A stretch of DNA of 21,105 nucleotides from Coptodactyla brooksi (GCA_033557675.1 JAWQRM010000604.1:1-21105), one strand, 5' to 3'; shown: positions 1 to 9,228, numbered from the stretch's first letter. A program made the numbers and translations. The notes: generated by a model not told the origin, from the letters alone.

Positions 1-975
1 TCTCTATACATTATATATATATATAAATATATTAGAATATACTATATTCTAGTGTTGCTATATATTAAGCCATCTAACATTGATATTTTTTCTATTTCTT
101 TAATTATATGTTGTTCACATTTAGTCCAGTTTTCTTGATCAACATTTCCAATTCCTTTATTTAGTAATCATATTTTTTGTTTGTGCCCATAGTAACTCAA
201 TGGGATCCAGTTCACAATGACATGAATGGTGGCAGCCGCAATATAGTTTTGCTTTGACTCTTTGTCATTACGTCTGTCACATATTTAATGTACCTTTCTG
301 TATTTTGATTAACTAAATCGAGGATCTGATTTCCTACAAACTTTTCATTAAAACCTATATTTTTAAATCTAAGCCAATCTTGTATATCTTTCTTTCTTGT
401 TAGTGTAATGGGGATTTTTTCTATCCGTCTGTTGTGGTACGAGACATTGACCATTACAATAATAGTATTTTGGGAAAGTTTTTCCAATATCTGCTCGATC
501 ATTTTTCAAACACCTCGGAGTTAATTTCTTCGTGGCAGTCAGAAGAGTTTTTCCCCTTCAAATATCGATAAGTCATCCTCGACAAATCCTCCGTTCGATC
601 CAATATGTACTATTATTAATCGACGACCTTTTCCTGATAGGTTTTTGACACCTGTAAATAACCCTCGGACAAAAGCGTCTTTTCCACTTCGAATTCTGGT
701 ATCGGTCCACACATTTTCCCTACCACGACCTTCGTTGACCCACATTTCATCCAATAAAAAAATTGGTTGTCCTTCGGCTCTAAAGGATTTTATGGCTGTT
801 AAATACTTGATTCTCTTATTACGTCAGATCGCTCAATTAAGAGACGCTTTCTTTAACAAAATGTATCTTACCTAAAATTCAATGTTTTCATAAATTTATA
901 TAAAATTGGCCGACTCATCTGAGGTATAAATGGGTGTTCTTTTATTTCTCCTAAAATTATATCTACTTATCATTT
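1..975 (-). mobile_element. Tc1/mariner-superfamily element, copy A (truncated both ends)
   Basis: Minus-strand transposon remnant aligning along its length with copy C at 5200-6130. Matching landmarks include the GTAAG splice donor (867-871 here, 6018-6022 in C), the region of the first catalytic Asp near 750, the second catalytic region near 450, and the AT-rich 3' tail near 30-60. The 3' end lies beyond the window. On the 5' side the similarity stops abruptly near 975, inside transposase exon 1. The missing 5' end (terminal repeat, start codon, first codons) is not on the far side of the break but appears in opposite orientation at 2555-2880. Relative to C, this copy keeps the catalytic-Glu region but has lost about 46 bp of the intron region. 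Confidence 0.85.
62..972 (-). pseudogene. DDE transposase pseudogene (DDE_3 / IS630-Tc1 type), copy A
   Basis: Remnant of a DNA cut-and-paste transposase. Reading leftward on the minus strand: the end of exon 1 (EIKEHPFIPQ, YKFM) up to a GTAAG donor at 871; then IERSDVIRES; then YLTAIKSFRAEGQPIF leading into LDEMWVN (first catalytic Asp, near 750); then SGKGRRLIIVHIGSNGGFVE; then the second catalytic block VMVNVSYH near 450, where the family has MDN, so the second catalytic Asp is Val. The third block ELDPIELLWAQ near 200, which holds the catalytic Glu, is in another frame after a small insertion. A tail (QENWTKCEQH) follows near 140. Counting through the frameshift gives about 82 residues between the second Asp position and the Glu, the spacing of DD82E-type elements (inference). 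Frameshifts near 220, 755 and 800 and the lost Asp make it inactive. Confidence 0.85.
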
Positions 976-2554
976 TTGTTAAGATGGTTCGTAAAATAGC
1001 GCTAGCGACAAATAATGTAATATTGACAAGACTGACGCAAAAAGATGAATGAGATTAAATACCCTTAGTTTGGTGGTTTTTTTTAGCTCAATAAACTGCT
1101 GGCTGTAATAAACTGTCAGGTAATATGACATTTGGGAAGTTCCCTTGTCGTTCGGGAATTTCCAAGAAATTCTTAAAGGTAGTTCAGATAGTTTACCTAC
1201 ATCAAAGGCGTGCACATTTTTGTTCAGTTTCGGCAAATATGTTTCGAAAATTCTTTCAAATACTGCATCATGAGCTTATATGACAAACTTCATTTCAATT
1301 ATTATAACTTCATAGCGGATAAGTATTTTGCAGAATAAGATGTTGTGCAAACGGTTCACGCACTTTTAAGGTTAAACACGTGTGACCCTGCTTAGCGCTG
1401 ATTCGCTTAACGTTCAACATTGCGTGCACGCATTAACAGTTCATTCCAAAATGCGGTACACCTTTAAAAAATATACTGTGAAAAATATGCGATTCACAGT
1501 GGTTTATATGAGAATATTTCATTCAAAATGTGAAAATTTGTGTCAGGTCCTGTTCGCGCGTTCGAAACAACGTGTTTATCTCCTTTATATGTCAACATTA
1601 AAACAGAATTGCAACGTGCGCCCTGAAATTCCGCTGTGTAACTCTTAACTGAACATCGGCAACAATTTAAACACTATCACTGTTTCTAAACAATTAACTA
1701 AAAAAAAACGGCACGTTCGATCGGAATGGTTTCGCCGTCACGGGCGAAAGTAACTGGAACATGCCGATATCGCCGTTTTTCAGTTAGACCGGTGCCGCCC
1801 TCCGGTGTTGTTCGCGCGAACCGACAAACCGTGCGACCTCCCGCTGTTCCCACCTTCTTGCCAATAAATGTACGGACCAAAACGGTGCGGTCGGCATGTT
1901 CCCGATGGAAGGCACGTATTCGAAATTAATCGAAGCGGATGATCGAGGAACATCGTATTATTTACTTCGCGGTCGGTGTTTGTATTTGCCTCTTCATTTG
2001 TTGCATGTTACAAATTCGCTCTGTTATATAATCACCATGTTCCATTTTGTCTTCGGGCTGAACGTTGCACTTGTGGTTTCGATTATTTTCGCTCTTCAAG
2101 TTCACTATGTCCTTTCGACTTTATAATCGTTGTAAACTTGTGAATAATCGTAACGAAAATCGTAGTAATGATGATGAAATACATACATATATTCGTCGTG
2201 AAAGGTCACAGATGATGTGAATTCATGAGAGGTCATGGTTAATAGAAGTCTTAATTGTTTGAAAAAAATACACATTGTTATTGAGAATTTAACGTATACA
2301 TTATTTATTTAAGCGTGTTTCATTCAATGCTACAGCCGATTACCATATCTTCTTAGATAACACACCTTTAAGTATTTGTGTTAATGTTTTTATTGCATTA
2401 GCCCTCTGTCTTTATTAAACATATTCCTACACTTGACAATTTCTAAACTTTCGACTGTATCCAAGAATTTATTGTTTCTAATTAGTTTTACATTTTGTAC
2501 ACTTATTTTATGGTTGCTGTCAAAAGCATGTTCAGGTACGCTAGATTTTATTTT
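976..2554. other. Spacer without a recognised gene; CpG-rich patch near 1690-1930
   Basis: No convincing exon. The stretch 1690-1930 is clearly richer in G+C and CpG than its surroundings. It holds a perfect 10-bp palindrome TTCGCGCGAA (1809-1818) and an inverted pair CATGCCGA/TCGGCATG (1760-1767 and 1891-1898). A 12-bp palindrome TGCGTGCACGCA lies at 1421-1432. Short open frames occur on both strands but none resembles a known protein or has splice support. The patch could be a promoter-type CpG island or the remains of a GC-richer insertion; I cannot separate these. The block lies between the two halves of what may be one inverted transposon. Confidence 0.5.
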
Positions 2555-2880
2555 TTGAAAAGAAGGAGTGACTCATACTATCATATGGCCAAACCTGTGC
2601 TCTGATTGGCTACAACCAATACCGATTCATTTTAGGCAAATTTGTCAGTTATTATAGGTTACGTTGACAGAATGTGAGATTCATAAACATTCGATTACCC
2701 GAAAATATTATACGTGTTTGTCGAAGTTGATAGTTGTTTATAACTTAAAAGCGTATTGTGTTGTTGTTGAAATACTATGGAGCCAACCCCAAGCACGAAT
2801 ACGACAAGTTGCTCGACGAAGTAGCTTGAAAAGAAAAAGCACATGGAGTTTTCTGAGAAACAAATGATTTTGAACATGGT
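2555..2880 (+). mobile_element. Tc1/mariner-superfamily element, copy B (5' end fragment)
   Basis: Plus-strand 5' fragment of the same family as copies A and C. It begins with the terminal-repeat sequence AGAAGGAGTGACTCATAC (ending at 2578), which reappears with one change at 4990-5007 at the opposite end of copy C, as expected of terminal inverted repeats. From about 2640 it aligns with the reverse complement of 6200-6376, including the leader around ATTACCCGAAAATATTATAC. The transposase start codon is at 2777 and reads MEPTPST as in C, but the frame stops after 15 codons. Similarity ends at about 2880, just after ILNM. Confidence 0.85.
2777..2880 (+). pseudogene. Transposase N-terminal fragment, copy B
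   Basis: The start codon at 2777 opens MEPTPSTNTTSCSTK, then TAG. After a short extra segment the family frame resumes as FSEKQMILNM, equivalent to FSPKKQTILNM in copy C. In the family this is the DNA-binding N terminus, ahead of the catalytic domain. Nothing downstream of 2880 continues the transposase. The missing continuation begins, with a gap of roughly 45 bp, at the truncated edge of copy A near 975 on the other strand. Confidence 0.75.
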
Positions 2881-3858
2881 AAGATAATCATGTTACATAA
2901 AGATAGTATATGCTTTACAATTTTGCTTATTTTTACTTTCTCTTAAAAGAAAGTACCTATTGAATTCGCAAACGAAATCGATGTCGAGATATTTGTAGTC
3001 TATCTATGCTATTGTTGGTGGTTTGTCTGTCCGTCCGTCTGTAAGTCGTTTTTAGACTGCCACGTTAGACCGAGTAAAACAATACTTTACATACAAGCTA
3101 GTTATTATATAATCTGGTCACGATAAGGATTTCGTAAGAATTGTCCATATGGTTGAAGTACGTAACCTAATTTTTTTTTTATTGTTTTACAACTTTTTAT
3201 AATAAAATATGTTTTTGTAATCTACATAAAATTGTGATTAAATAGCTATAGTACACGCTTAAAATCAACAGTTCTCAAGTTGATCTTGATAAAAAAGATT
3301 CAATACCAATCCTCGTAAAATTATTTTATAATCCTCGAAAACCCTCGTTTACCAAATCTCATCGAAATCGTCTTAACCGTTTCTGAAAACGTTAATATTA
3401 CTTACACAATTACACATAATCTAATTCACAAGAGTGAAAGCGAAAAAATGTGGATAGAATCGAATGCACCCGAACGATATCATCTCTTGCTTCATCCCGA
3501 CACCCGCCGTCGCACCAAGAAGTGGTCTTCATGTCTAAAAAGGAGTCGCACTCCTTAAATGCGGGCGATCAATTTCACTTGTACGTATTTAATTATAACT
3601 TCGTTATCTTTTAGCGCAGAGCTGTCTGATTTTCATATGATAATCACCAAAGATTGTACTACAAAACGCGCATTTGCTTTTTCTGTTTTTAATTCTGGCT
3701 ACTACATAAAAACAGTGTATTTGAAGCAAATTTTGAAAGAATAAAATGCAGAAGTTATTTTATATAGTATCCACTAGCTATTGCTAAAAGGTTTTTCCAA
3801 TCTGTTGATTATTGGTTATGCAATTAGTGAAGAATGAACTCGGATTTTCTGGCTAGAA
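2881..3858. other. Non-coding stretch with dispersed-element-like motifs
   Basis: No gene seen. The pyrimidine-rich motif TCTGTCCGTCCGTCTG (about 3027-3042) and, about 320 bp later, CTCATCGAAATCGTCTTAACC (about 3357-3377) are of a kind often met in dispersed non-autonomous arthropod repeats; that assignment is from general familiarity, not alignment. A more CpG-rich segment follows at 3430-3580. It contains the perfect hairpin AAGGAGT-CGC-ACTCCTT (3540-3556). The short frame at 3559-3744 has no recognisable content. Confidence 0.35.
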
Positions 3859-4068
3859 ATGCACAGCCATTGCAATGTGGCGTTCACCGTCGTCCTGCTT
3901 ATCGTGCTGTGCACGACAAGGATAGAGTTGAAAAGAGAAGAGCGCAGTCCCATTGTGTGCGGAATACAAGGGATGTGCCGAACAACTTGTGATTTTTACT
4001 ATCGCAGAACTTTCATATTTATCAGTAGCATAAAGGTGGGCAGGGTAGCGGACGTTTGGTTGCTTTAG
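3859..4068 (+). CDS. Possible secreted Cys-containing peptide or first coding exon
   Basis: A 69-codon frame from a true ATG with a purine at -3 and an in-frame TGA just upstream (near 3835). Residues 1-21 look like a signal peptide: short N-region, hydrophobic core VAFTVVLLIVLC, then TTR. A basic, dibasic-containing stretch (ELKREER) follows, then a Cys cluster CGIQGMCRTTC (C-x5-C-x3-C) and DFYYRR. The local base composition is richer in G+C than the flanks, as for an exon. The frame may end at 4068, or a weak donor (AAG/GTGGGC near 4035) may splice it to an unseen exon. I recognise no family. A small secreted peptide or prohormone-like N terminus fits, but chance is not excluded. Confidence 0.35.
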   Translation: MHSHCNVAFTVVLLIVLCTTRIELKREERSPIVCGIQGMCRTTCDFYYRRTFIFISSIKVGRVADVWLL

Positions 4069-4983
4069 CGTTGATATTAGTGTTACGTTTTCAAACCAAA
4101 ACACAACGTTCATTTTTTACACGAGATAATTTTGTAGTTAATTCTTTTTACGTCATTCTCTTACAGCATGACAGCAGAACTTGCTTGAAGAAACAAAATG
4201 TATGCCTTCATACATATAGTACAGATAATTTTAAAATTTTCTTTGACTCAAGTTTGCGTGTTTTGGAAAAAACAAACGACTGGAGAGATTAGAGTAACCT
4301 TTTCATAATGATATTGATATGCATGTTGACGATGAGCTGGAATAATTCCTCATATTTATATTTGAAGATAAAAGAATTTAATACTGCTTCAAAAATATAT
4401 CAGGTAGCACAACAAATATGCTCGATATTTGCATATACTGAAACTCTATTGAAAATTGTTGACTACCAATTTCTAATTCTTCTGGCGAAAGGCCATTTTC
4501 TGCGCTGAAAAGAATTAAACGCTATCTTCGTACTAAAATATCTAAATTTTGTATTTTCGTTCATAAACCGAATTATTAGGTTTCATATCACGTCATCTGC
4601 GAGAGACTTGTTCATCTACGTATAGCCATGCCGGTCATAAACTGAAGGTCTAAGCACTTAATCATATTATTAACATTATTTTTATTACTTCGTAAATAGT
4701 CCCATAAGTATTCCATATGGATATTTAAAATAAAAATGCAATTTGGAGTTAAAACAGAGCGGTTTCAGAGAATATTAACAAAACAATATAATACAAAAAC
4801 CTGACTTTAGTTATTGTGTACATCATGCTTCGCTAGTCACAGTTGTAGAATTGTTTCATGCGAATTAAGTGCTTTCAAACCTGCATGTTGTCTGTAAAGT
4901 AGTTCCTAGTTTTTATACTATGAAAAGGAAATTTTGATATTGTTATAACCGACATATTTTTGATCTTCACTGTAGGTCATTTA
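4069..4983. other. AT-rich stretch, nothing recognised
   Basis: Short open frames (4056-4292 and 4308-4508, plus strand) show no recognisable domain, no splice signals of note and ordinary AT-rich composition. I see no repeat shared with the rest of the window until the terminal repeat at 4984. Confidence 0.5.
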
Positions 4984-6376
4984 TTGAAAAGAAGAAGTGA
5001 CTCATACAGCACAAATCACACAACGCAGATATAACTTCACATTAAATTTTAGTGACGATATCCCAACATACATACTTGTTAATGGAGTTGCATAACTCAT
5101 AGGATGTGTTTCACGGTCTGCAAGTTTTAATAAACTTCAAAAGTATTTTTTATCAAGGAAACGCTAATTATTATACTTTATTAATTATAACTATGCATTA
5201 TATGTGCATTAGAATATAGTATATTATAGTGTTGCTATAAATTTTCATAATCTGAAAAATTCCTATTGCTATCGTCTTTTCCAGTATTCTCTTGAACATC
5301 ATCTATTAAGCCATGTAACATGAATATTTTCTCTTCTCCTTTAATACTCTTCTCCTCTACTTCAGCCAACTTAAACGATTTGTTTTTAGCGCCGGTCTCA
5401 TTTTGATTTGTGTTCATAGTAACTCAATAGGGCCGCAATACAGTTTTGCTTTGCCTATTTGCCATTATGTCTGTCACATATTTAACGTAAAAATATAATA
5501 TAACTTTCTTTCTTATCAGTATAGTGAAGATTTTTTCTGTCGCTCTACTGTGGTACAAGGCATTATCCATTATAATGACAGCATTCTGGGGAAGTTTTTC
5601 CAATATCTTCTCAAACCATTTTTCAAATACGTCAGAATTCATTTCTTCGTGGTAGTCCCTTCAAATACCAACCCATCCTCAACAAATCCTCCTTTCGATC
5701 CAGTATGTACTGTTATTAATCCACGACCTTTTCCTGATGGGTTTTTGATACCTATAGATAACCCTCGGATAAAAGCATCTCTTTCACTTTGAATTGTGCT
5801 ATCGGTCCACACATTTTCCCTAGTATGACTTTTGTTGACCCACGTTTCGTCCAAGTAAAAAATTGGTTGTCGTTCGGATCTAAAGATTTTTATGGCTGTT
5901 AGACACTTGATTCTCTTATTACATCAGGCCGCTCAATTAAGAGACTGTTTCTACTCAATTTAAGATATCTAATAACAAGTGAATGATTGTGGTTTGAAAT
6001 ATTTTAACAAAATATATCTTACCTAAAATTTAACATTTTCATAAATTTATATAAAGTTGACTGACTCGTCTGAGGTATAAATGGGTGTTCTTTTATTTCT
6101 CGTAAAATTTTATCTATGGTAGGGAGCGTAGAGTCTTGGACATATTTTTTGTACATGTTCAAAATCGTTTGCTTTTTCGGCGAGAAAACTGTCGCACTTG
6201 TGCTTGGCGTTGGCTCCATCGTATTTCAACAATAGCACACAATACGTTTTTAAGTTTTAAACAACCATCAACTTCGACACACACGTATAATATTTTCGGG
6301 TAATCGAATATTTATGAATATCAAATTCTGTCAAGATAACCAATAATAACCGACAAATTTGTCCGAAGTGAAGAAC
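4984..6376 (-). mobile_element. Tc1/mariner-superfamily element, copy C (most complete)
   Basis: Minus-strand element containing most of a transposase. Its 3' end carries the terminal repeat AGAAGAAGTGACTCATAC (4990-5007), one base different from the repeat at the 5' end of copy B, and it is preceded by TA (4982-4983), the usual target duplication of this superfamily. The 5' side remains alignable with copy B to about 6376 and then diverges, so the outer roughly 80 bp with the second terminal repeat are missing or too diverged to see. Untranslated 3' sequence of about 230 bp (5008-5234) lies between the terminal repeat and the transposase tail. Confidence 0.85.
5235..6219 (-). pseudogene. Intron-containing DDE transposase pseudogene, copy C
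   Basis: Exon 1 runs from the ATG at 6219 to 6023: MEPTPSTSATVFSPKKQ, then ILNMYKKYVQD, an N-terminal DNA-binding region, ending KMLNF. It meets an AG/GTAAG donor; an intron of 54 nt ends at an AG at 5969-5970. Exon 2 opens YLKLSRNSLLIERPDVIRE, frameshifts near 5900, and resumes at IFYLDETWVN (first catalytic Asp, near 5850). SGKGRGLITVHTGSKGGFVE follows, then VIIMDNALYHSR with the second catalytic Asp intact (near 5560). About 90 bp after that block, and about 37 bp in front of the Glu motif, are deleted relative to copy A. The Glu motif PIELL survives near 5425 in another frame, with its Trp codon changed to TGA. The last frame (5417-5235) matches the family tail. Not functional. Confidence 0.85.
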
Positions 6377-6409
6377 TGTAGTAATTTTTGTCTCTAGATT
6401 AATGAGCTA

Positions 6410-6625
6410 AAGGGGTCATAGGGGTTATCGCAAAAAGACATTTTATATTCGGTTTGAATCACTTCGTCGCTAAATTTATTTTCTTGCCAATTCACACGAA
6501 CATTTGACTCACGTCTTTTTGTGGCTTGATTGCGCATTAATTATCAGAAACGCTCGAGTTATTGTGGTTTCTTTTCTGTTGCTTAATTACATTGTAAAAT
6601 TCGGATTGCCACAAAGCGGTTAATT
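6410..6625 (+). repeat. Old dispersed repeat, copy 1
   Basis: Aligns by eye with 10608-10814 in the same orientation at roughly two-thirds identity. The best shared blocks are GGTTATCG followed by an A-run, CTTCGT-GCTAAA, ATTTGA-TCA-GTCTTTTT-TGGC, TTATCAGAAA and CACAAAG near the right end. No coding frame is shared. It could be an ancient transposon copy or a duplicated segment. It begins close to the ragged right edge of transposon copy C. Confidence 0.55.
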
Positions 6626-7282
6626 TCTTTTTATCTCTACACAAATGCATGTTTCACAGAATATGTCCCTCACGTGATTCACATGAATGAAAATCGAAAT
6701 CGTCTTTTAGAATTGATGTACACATGATCCGCTAAAGCTGACGTAGACTTGGGGCTATGTTTATATGAATTCTGTCTTAATCGAGTTTAACGTCATTGCA
6801 CGACTAACAATTGGCAAATCTAGCAATTCTAACGAAATCAAGGAATTTAGGCCGCTAACTCTCTTACATAAGAGATTACTGCACTTCTCAAATGTATTTG
6901 TACATCATATATTTTATAAGTTGAATCAAGTTCTGGAAAATTCTATACACTTACTTTTGTATACTACAGTCACTGCTTAATTCAGTTGATACACACAAAA
7001 AATAATCACAATTATGTACGAAAACTTTTGTCAACGTTTGTATCTACAAACTGTTGTATTGCTAAATCATCGTACATCACACGAGTGTAGATTGATGTTA
7101 GCCCAGTCAGTTGCATATTATTTCACACCGATGTAAAACGTATAACGCGAGTGTTGTCCAAAATGTCCATGAATAATAATTGATACCGTGTTCGCTTTAC
7201 AGTTATCTTGAGCTGTACGGGCGGATTGTAGAATGACCACTTAAGTAAAAGGTGACTGAGGTGTCGTGTATTTACTTTTCAG
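6626..7282. other. Non-coding flank upstream of the membrane-protein exon
   Basis: No recognised gene. The open frame at 6765-6980 has no known motif. The segment ends in a pyrimidine-rich tract and AG (7281-7282) that form the acceptor of the next exon, so at least its right part is likely intronic or upstream of the coding start. Confidence 0.4.
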
Positions 7283-7444
7283 GCCGTGATGTGCCTGCCT
7301 TGCAATCGTGGCTGGACTGTCCTGCACGTGCTATGGAGTGTTGTCTATGTGTGTTGTGGTGCTGCCCAATTGGTCTCCGGGATATTCTTCTTAATTTCCA
7401 TTCCCTCGCTTCATCTCAGTTCTAATTTATGGGTCGGCACATGG
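7283..7444 (+). CDS. Exon of an unrecognised multi-pass membrane protein
   Basis: Likely genuine exon: acceptor TTTACTTTTCAG just before 7283, a fully open frame, and a consensus donor TGG/GTAAGT at 7445. Both borders are phase 0 and the exon is 162 nt. A start codon at 7289 in good context (GCCGTGATG) could begin the protein: MCLPCNRGW, a Cys pair of the sort found at cytoplasmic membrane-proximal sites. One long or two short hydrophobic stretches follow (VLHVLWSVVYVCCGAAQLV and GIFFLISIPSLHL), then SSNLWVGTW. The pattern recalls the first membrane hairpin of four-span proteins of the MARVEL/CD20-like sort, but this is a resemblance only. Composition is richer in G+C than both flanks. If read through the donor, the frame stops at 7486. 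Confidence 0.55.
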
Positions 7445-7676
7445 GTAAGTTTGTTTCAGACATCAATAGTTATAGATATTTTATGAATTAAAACCAACAC
7501 ATTATCAAGCGTATATTCAAGAATAACATAAATGGATCATAATTTGATTTGTTGAAATAGTTATCAAATGTTTTGACAGATATTTTACACCATAATTACA
7601 TTATTAACGTTGAATTTGTAAATACATGAAATTTCTTTTGTGAAGACCATACATAGTATTTATGTTTATTTAACAG

Positions 7677-7781
7677 CTTATACATCTGCTAAGAAGGACA
7701 TTCTATTGCGATCTGTTTGGTTTAATCGTACTGTTTATATCCAAGAAATATTTCAGCGAGTTTAGTTCCATAATTAATTAG
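7677..7781 (+). CDS. Possible terminal exon of the same membrane protein
   Basis: After a 232-nt interval, the acceptor TTTATTTAACAG (ending 7676) opens a phase-0 frame compatible with the donor at 7444. It reads LIHLLRRTFYCDLFGLIVLF, then ISKKYFSEFSSIIN and TAG at 7779-7781. A hydrophobic segment (DLFGLIVLFIS) followed by lysines would make a last membrane span with a short cytoplasmic tail. A possible ATTAAA poly(A) signal follows within about 50 bp. With the exon at 7289-7444 the product would be about 86 residues. The frame is short in AT-rich DNA, so the real next exon could lie elsewhere. Confidence 0.3.
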   Translation, partial: LIHLLRRTFYCDLFGLIVLFISKKYFSEFSSIIN

Positions 7782-8420
7782 ACGTATCTACCTCCTCTAT
7801 TGTATTTTGATAATTTTATAATATTAAAAGTGTATGTTACTAACAATAATTAATTGAATAATATATTCAGAAAAGAGTTGTATTTTAACGGGCTAACTTC
7901 ATTGTAAAGCATATATGCATTATATATTCTGACAGCCGACACTGTAAAGTTTATGTGCAAAAATATTTTGTTCGGTGGTGTGCAATTGTTTTCTTTTTGT
8001 GTCTTATAGAACATGACCTTTTTTAATTACAAAAAATGTCGTTCAAGCAAGAAAAGAATTTGTCAAAATCACGTTTCTTTTTCACCCTGCAACTAGACAT
8101 GACCCCTTAAGTATTTCCCCAATTTAAGCAATAGAAATATAAACAGTTAATCAATAGTTAATGGTCCATGAATGGTAATGTTCATGTCAAGCACAGGAAG
8201 GTTGAAAAGTACTGTCGTGGAATTCGACAATTAGACATCGCGTGAGAAAACTGAGCTCGAGTTAGTGATCAACTGCATAACTGCGACGAGATTGGCCTTA
8301 ATAGGAAGGCACTACCTCAAATGACTTTGTCCTCAATGTTTAATAAAACGGCACCGAGATTTAAGATGCAAAATGATCGTATCACGGTAATGGTGTCATT
8401 TTTGACATTTAAAATTTGAA

Positions 8421-8462
8421 ATTTATGGTTACTGTTTGCTGTGACAAATAGTAACCATAAAT
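8421..8462. repeat. Perfect inverted repeat, 13-bp stem
   Basis: ATTTATGGTTACT (8421-8433) and AGTAACCATAAAT (8450-8462) pair perfectly across a 16-nt loop. Beyond a 2-nt bulge the pairing continues through TTTGAAA and TTTCAAA. It could be the core of a foldback element or a transcribed hairpin. Confidence 0.8.
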
Positions 8463-8881
8463 CTTTCAAAGTCCTTCATAAAGTTTCAAAAGCCCTTTGG
8501 TCTTTCATCGCAGCTGAATGTTTTCTAACGTGCCAAATACATTTACAAATTGTTAACCTATACATATTTTTCAAGCTATCAAAATAAAATTTAGCAGGCG
8601 TAATATGTCTTGTCAGGTCGCATATTTTAACAAACTTGTTGTTTACCTACCACTACTGGTTTCGCAGAAAATAACTCCAACTGTTAATTTTGCAATATAA
8701 CACCCTGTATATTTTTCATATATTTGAAATCTCCAGAAAGATATGGATATGTTACCACACTTTGCAGAAATGAAGGTATCGGTCACTCAATAGTTAATGT
8801 ATCTTCAAAAATATGCTTCATCCCATATATCGTTGAAAATATTTCTCTACAGCGTGGATTTCTTTTTCTCTTTTGAAAAAG

Positions 8882-8906
8882 TTGCAGTTGAATTTCTCAA
8901 CTGCAA
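8882..8906. repeat. Perfect inverted repeat, 10-bp stem
   Basis: TTGCAGTTGA (8882-8891) and TCAACTGCAA (8897-8906) are separated by five bases (ATTTC). One G-T pair and further A-T pairs extend the stem to about 14 bp. Confidence 0.85.
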
Positions 8907-9228
8907 TTTATAATGAAATTAAGCAGGAAATAAAACCTTGAAGTTACCAATGTAAATCATGACCAGCTTTGTTTCATAAATATAAATATCAATGTTAAAT
9001 GATACTTCGTCTTAATTCTTCAAAGATAATACTCTTCTAACCTAATTATCTACAACTTTTCTATTTACAATTTTTCAATAAAGCAAATAACCAGGGAGCA
9101 ACATCGAAAATAGTTTATAGGAATTCCTCCAATTATCTGATAAGCTATGGTAATTTTAACCTGCTATGGCATTAAACCGAATTCATAAAACCGTAAATCT
9201 TCCCCATTTGATTGCTCTAGCTATTGTA

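Larger units (their letters stand above)
7782..9228. other. Non-coding AT-rich stretch with strong hairpins
   Basis: No gene recognised. The region contains two long perfect or near-perfect hairpins (8421-8462 and 8882-8906, entered separately). Near 8700-8711 there is ACACCCTGTATA, the reverse of the ACAGGGTGT-type end common to many insect DNA transposons. No matching second end was found. Confidence 0.45.

Noticed and set aside
645..875. Plus-strand frame overlapping transposon copy A.
   Set aside because: It is the antisense shadow of the transposase block around the first catalytic Asp.
1382..1648. 88-codon plus-strand open frame.
   Set aside because: The composition of the product looks random, there are no splice signals or recognisable motif, and it lies in a spacer between transposon halves.
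1698..1929. Overlapping open frames on both strands rich in Arg, Pro and Gly.
   Set aside because: CpG-rich DNA has few stop codons, which explains both frames. No domain or splice support.
5550..5792. Plus-strand 80-codon frame.
   Set aside because: It is the antisense shadow of the copy C transposase.
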